A DNA stretch of 64,000 nt from the NCBI GenBank assembly GCA_034096865.1, contig JAWQFJ010017060.1, positions 22,501 through 86,500 of the forward strand, read 5' to 3'. The stretch comes from Theodoxus fluviatilis (Eukaryota; Mollusca; Gastropoda; Cycloneritida; Neritidae). Positions 56,973 to 64,000 of this stretch are shown here, piece by piece. Under the pieces are notes generated by a model. That model worked only from the letters and a program-made list of their open reading frames with translations, was not told the origin of the DNA and did no database searches. The position numbers were made by a program, and so were the translations under genes. How positions within the stretch are numbered: position 1 is the stretch's first letter; the number at the start of each line of letters is the position of its first letter.

Positions 56973-59094
56973 TATACACAATAGCACGTGCTCAAGGCAG
57001 TTTGCAACTTTATAGACACGTTCGCGCTAAAAGTAGTTCTCAAATGATTTTCTGAAAATCTCATAGATTAGTTTTATTAGAACACCAAATTTGTGTTTAT
57101 CTATCGGGATAAATAATTGGAGTGAAATAGAATCGCCTCTTTTTACTCTCAATGGTCTTCTGATCATGTTGAATTTTGATTGGTAGAATCATTGGAATGT
57201 GGATTCGAAGTCACGTGACCAACCTGTGTCAGAGATACTACATCTCTGTGTTCAGAATGAGGTTCATGTAGGAAAAAGCTTTGGACATCGCGAGCGCTCG
57301 CCATAAGAGCTCATTCCTAAACACATTGTAATCAATTTTGAAACGAAACGCGCCTTTGATACCGCGAGAGGATAGCGCTTGATGTGTACGGACTGCTGCA
57401 AAACCTGCCTAGGTGCTGGTGATACTAGGTCAGCTGGAAAAATTATGGCAACTGTATGAGCATGGTGTAACTGAAAAGTCAATGATACATAATTCAAGCA
57501 ATCTGAGAAGAAGGGTCAAATATTTGAGAGCACTCCCTAACCAGACATAAATCATTAAGGTCTCTTTGGGTGTTGTTCATTTTTATCCGATGCAAAATTT
57601 CCAACGTAGCTGTAGCTTTTCGTCCGCTTTAATTGAATCTAGAAGGAAGATGAATTATTTGTCACCGTGAAGCTTTGCAGCCGTCTCTAACTCTCCTCCT
57701 ATCAGGGGGCGATTGAGTATCACGTCGCGGAGAACTAATGAGACCAGGGGAGGCTTTTTGGACATTGAGTGACAATCCGTGTTGCTCTGCACGCCCGACT
57801 CCAAGAAGTCCAGCGGCTGCAATCTTGTGTTACAAGCTCCGGATACAGGGATTCTCTTCTCACCGCTCTATCCCAGCAGGCAAGCAGAGGACTAGACGGC
57901 GTGTCTTGAACAATGGAATCCATGATGGAGAGGAATGTTCTCCCGTCGATGATCCCTGTGGGAGACTGACAAACAGCCTTGAAAACTCCATTACTGACTC
58001 GTAGCCTGTTGATTGGGTGACACCAAGCCATCGACAGAGAAGAATGTAATTGATGATTGTGTAATGCATCTGTAAATCCATACCGCTATGGGCGGATGAA
58101 GTGGCAAACAGAACGTAAGAGCCCGGAGAGTTGAATTTATGCTATGCCACGAATATTTCAAACTCATTCGTTTCCCAGCCATTCATGCGTTACGTGCCGA
58201 GAGCAAACGTAACCAACATTAGTTTTCACTTGCACAGTCGGCAAAAGAAAGGGAGAGGGGGAAAAAGCTGTATTGTTTTTTCTCATGGCTCAAACAGTCC
58301 TCGAATGATCATTGGATTTGCCTTCAATGCTTTCTCATTCGTGACAGGAACTTGCCAAATACGTTATCCGGATCGTGCGTAGAAGACAAAGAATAATGCG
58401 GAAATTTTGCCTTGGGCAAAGGCTGTTGTTATTTGTTGACTCCAGCCAAAAACCAAGGCTACAACAAAATGTTGTTATGTTGTACTGTTATGTGGGGATT
58501 ATCTTCAGCCGTGGTAAGCTCTTAACATAACAACTGGCATTCTCTGGAGACAGATCAAATCCCCTGACGACGGAGTGTGGCTGCATATATGGCGGGGTGT
58601 TCAAAAACAGTCACACACGCAATCATCTCACCCACTTGGGTGATCCTGGGAGTGTTTAGCCCAGGTACGCAACAACAACAACAATGCGGAAATTGTTATT
58701 GACGCTGCAGTCAACACACCACACAAAGCGTGCCGACGGTACTGTTCCAACACAAAAAGAACCAGAGAAGTCTCTCACAGTGCTTTGGAACCTTCAAGTG
58801 CTCCGGGAACGCCAACTCACAACAGAAGAATCGGCGCCATTTATGTATATTCGTTAGCATTCATGTGTGTGGAGAGCTCCGCGACAGCGAGGGCTAGGAC
58901 CGAGTTATGCCATAGAAACAGGCGCTGCCTTCATTCGTGACTCGATTGTTAACTTCACGATGGCGACGGCGACAGAGTGCCGCTGTTGTACACGTCACAT
59001 TTGCACGTGCAGACGTGCCGATCAATGATGACGCACTCACTTTACCTACGTAGTCAAGAGTTGGACGTAGATCTGCTGGGGCTTCAACTGTCTT
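56973..59094. other. Intergenic, no gene seen
   Basis: At 58575-58700 a segment with GTGTGGCTGCATATATGGCG and a (CAA)n end looks like the 3' end of a dispersed mollusc retroelement (low confidence). Nothing else is supported. Confidence 0.35.
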
Positions 59095-62068
<2,974 letters not shown>

Positions 62069-62136
<68 letters not shown>

Positions 62137-62210
62137 CACACACACACACACAAACATACACATACATACACACACATTCACACACACACACACGCACACA
62201 CACACACTCA
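62069..62210. repeat. (CA)n microsatellite
   Basis: About 32 pure CA units are followed by imperfect CA/CATA units. Confidence 0.96.
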
Positions 62211-63105
62211 GAAAAAGGCAGATGGCAGTAGTTTTTGAGAATCCACTTTTTTCAGCGCTAGCTGTGCTTTACCAAACTCGCTCTCAGCCGAGAAAAGGGC
62301 ACAAATAAAAATGCCCACTGGGAAAAGCATGCACGTGTAAAGATTAGAAAGGAAAGGTTTGCTGTGCTCAATCGATCTACGTGCAACAAAAAGAAATCAA
62401 ATGTGACTCATGAAGAGATCTAGCTTCTGCCTTACAGCTGGCTTCACGTCATCCAGGCAAAATCCTTGCTCTGTCATCGCCTCTGAATTGGCCGGACGGA
62501 TATATGACGACACTGGTCCATATCTTAATATGGTTTTCTGCAGATATTAAATTGTATGACATCATTGAAACGTGGTTTTCAGCACTTATCAGTTGGAACA
62601 TGTCGCCCTTGGATATTACTGAATCCCTTCCACTGGTCGGCTACACTAGTGGACTCGTCCGAGGAAAGGGGTGCGATGCTGGTCGTTTAATTCGCAGTGA
62701 CTCTCACACAGAATGAGAAACAAATTATTACGTGCTCGCTAGCTCATGAACGCAATCTTGAACTGTTATTTCGCCCATAGATTTACAATAAAGGGTGAAT
62801 AACTGACAAACTGGTGTACACAATGCGCTTTCAGCTTTACTGGGTTACGATGAATATCAAATTTACAGCAATTGTCAAGGCGATTCGGCTCTGTTTCGAG
62901 CTTAAACGGTTATGTAAAAACGCAGCCAATTAGATGCCGTGGCCTACCAGCGGAGTAGGGTCCACACCCCTCTCCTCGGACGAGTCCACTAGTGTGGCCC
63001 ACCAGTGGAAGAGGTTCCGATATGACGTTAGTTTTATGTTAGACCTTGTTGTTTCCATTAACTCTTGTTATGTACCATCTCCACGTAAGCAAACTTTTAC
63101 AGAAA
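62211..63105. other. Intergenic, no gene seen
   Basis: No repeat or coding motif recognised; short open frames only. Confidence 0.35.
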
Positions 63106-64000
63106 CGCTAGCAACAGCAGCAGTGGCGGCGGCGGCAGCAGGAGTAGGAGCAGCAGCACCAGCAACAGCAACAGTAGCAACGGGACTAGGAACAGCAGCA
63201 CCAGCAACAGCAGCAGCAACAACAGGAGTGGCAACGGGACTAGGAACAGCAGCAGCAGCAGCAACAACAGCAGTAGCAACAGCAGCAGCAACAAGACTAG
63301 GAACAGCAGCAGCAGCAGCAGCAGCAGCAGGAGTATCAATAGCAGTAACAACAAGACTGGGAGCATCATTATCAGTAGCAGCAGCAGTGGCAGTAGCAAT
63401 AGCAGTAGCAATAGCAGTAGCAACAGGACTAGAAGCAGCATTAGCAGCAGCAGAGGCAGTAGCAACAGGAATAGAAGCAGCATCAGCAGTAGCAGCAGGA
63501 CTATGAACAGCAGCAGCAGTAGCAATAGTAGTAGCAACAGGACTGGGAGCAGCAGTAGCAACAGCAGTGGCTGTAGCAACAGGAGTAGGAGCAGCAGAAG
63601 CAGCAACAGCAACAGCAGCAACAGCAGCAGCAGAAGAAACAGGAGTAGGACCAATAGTAGCAGCAGCAACGCTGATAATAACATATTACCCCTTAAAGAT
63701 TAGCAACAACAATGACAACAGCAGCAACAGGAGTAGGAGCATCAGAAGCAGTAGCAGCAGCAACAGCAGCAGCAGCAGCAGCGACAGCAGCAACAATAGA
63801 AACAGGACTAGGAGTAATATCAGCAGAAGCACCAGCAGCAACAGGAGTAGGAGCATCAGAAGCAGTAGCGGCAGCAACAGCAGCAACAGTAGCAACATGA
63901 CTAGGAGTAATATCAGCAGTAGCAGCAGTAGCAGGAGAAGAAGCAGCAGAAGCACCAACAGCAACAGCAGCAACAGCAACAGCATCAGCAGCGATAGCAG
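63106..64000. repeat. Degenerate AGC/ACA/GGA triplet array
   Basis: About 900 bases of trinucleotides to the window edge show a looser higher-order unit near AGCAACAGGACTAGGAGCAG. Poly-Ala and poly-Leu/Ser frames arise on both strands. No non-repeat protein sequence supports a gene. Confidence 0.92.

Noticed and set aside
62934..63684. 190-195-codon Ala and Leu frames on opposite strands
   Set aside because: They are generated by AGC/ACA triplets.

Overview
This is a eukaryotic nuclear DNA window, most likely from a marine mollusc, probably a gastropod. The evidence is split genes with canonical GT-AG introns, very dense microsatellites ((CA)n, (CT)n, (GAA)n, (CTGT)n), a TGACCTTGA-rich dispersed repeat ending in GGACGCCC runs, RTE-type LINE, piggyBac, pogo, THAP and foldback-element remnants, and animal-type proteins. 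The organism assignment is inference from repeat style; no sequence here names the species.

The only two confidently reconstructed cellular genes sit head to head at the left. On the minus strand (517-11523) is the 5' half of PARN, the poly(A)-specific ribonuclease. Ten coding exons give 275 in-phase codons, covering the start, the first catalytic D-x-E of the DEDD nuclease and the R3H domain; the rest of the gene lies beyond the left edge. On the plus strand (12592-21967) is a complete seven-exon BFAR gene (bifunctional apoptosis regulator) of 436 codons with RING, SAM and C-terminal membrane segments. The two start codons are about 1.07 kb apart. The same divergent PARN/BFAR pair exists on human 16p13, so this looks like an ancient linked pair sharing a promoter region.

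The introns of both genes are packed with repeats. PARN carries an 11-copy 54-bp array, a 19-copy 44-bp array built from its own exon-6/donor-site junction, and a 1.16-kb element with short terminal inverted repeats that is full of nuclear-receptor-like half-sites. BFAR intron 2 holds a truncated piggyBac copy inserted in a hairpin-forming element.

From 23.9 to 28.7 kb there is a nested transposon stack: an RTE-like LINE on the minus strand with a 13-bp target duplication, interrupted by a 1.6-kb piggyBac-type non-autonomous element at a TTAA, which itself contains a tRNA-derived SINE. A probable solo LTR follows at 29.5-30.9 kb.

From 31 to 64 kb I see no convincing multi-exon cellular gene. 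The region holds microsatellites, minisatellites and mobile-element debris: foldback elements at 40.1 and 54.4-55.1 kb, THAP-type zinc-finger fragments at 48.4 and 49.9-50.1 kb, a LINE 3' end at 52.9-53.7 kb, and an 840-bp pogo/Tigger-type element that retains only a CENP-B-like DNA-binding domain at 56.1-57.0 kb. Most long open frames here are simple-repeat translations (poly-His/Thr, poly-Cys/Val, poly-Ser/Leu, poly-Ala) and are not annotated as genes.
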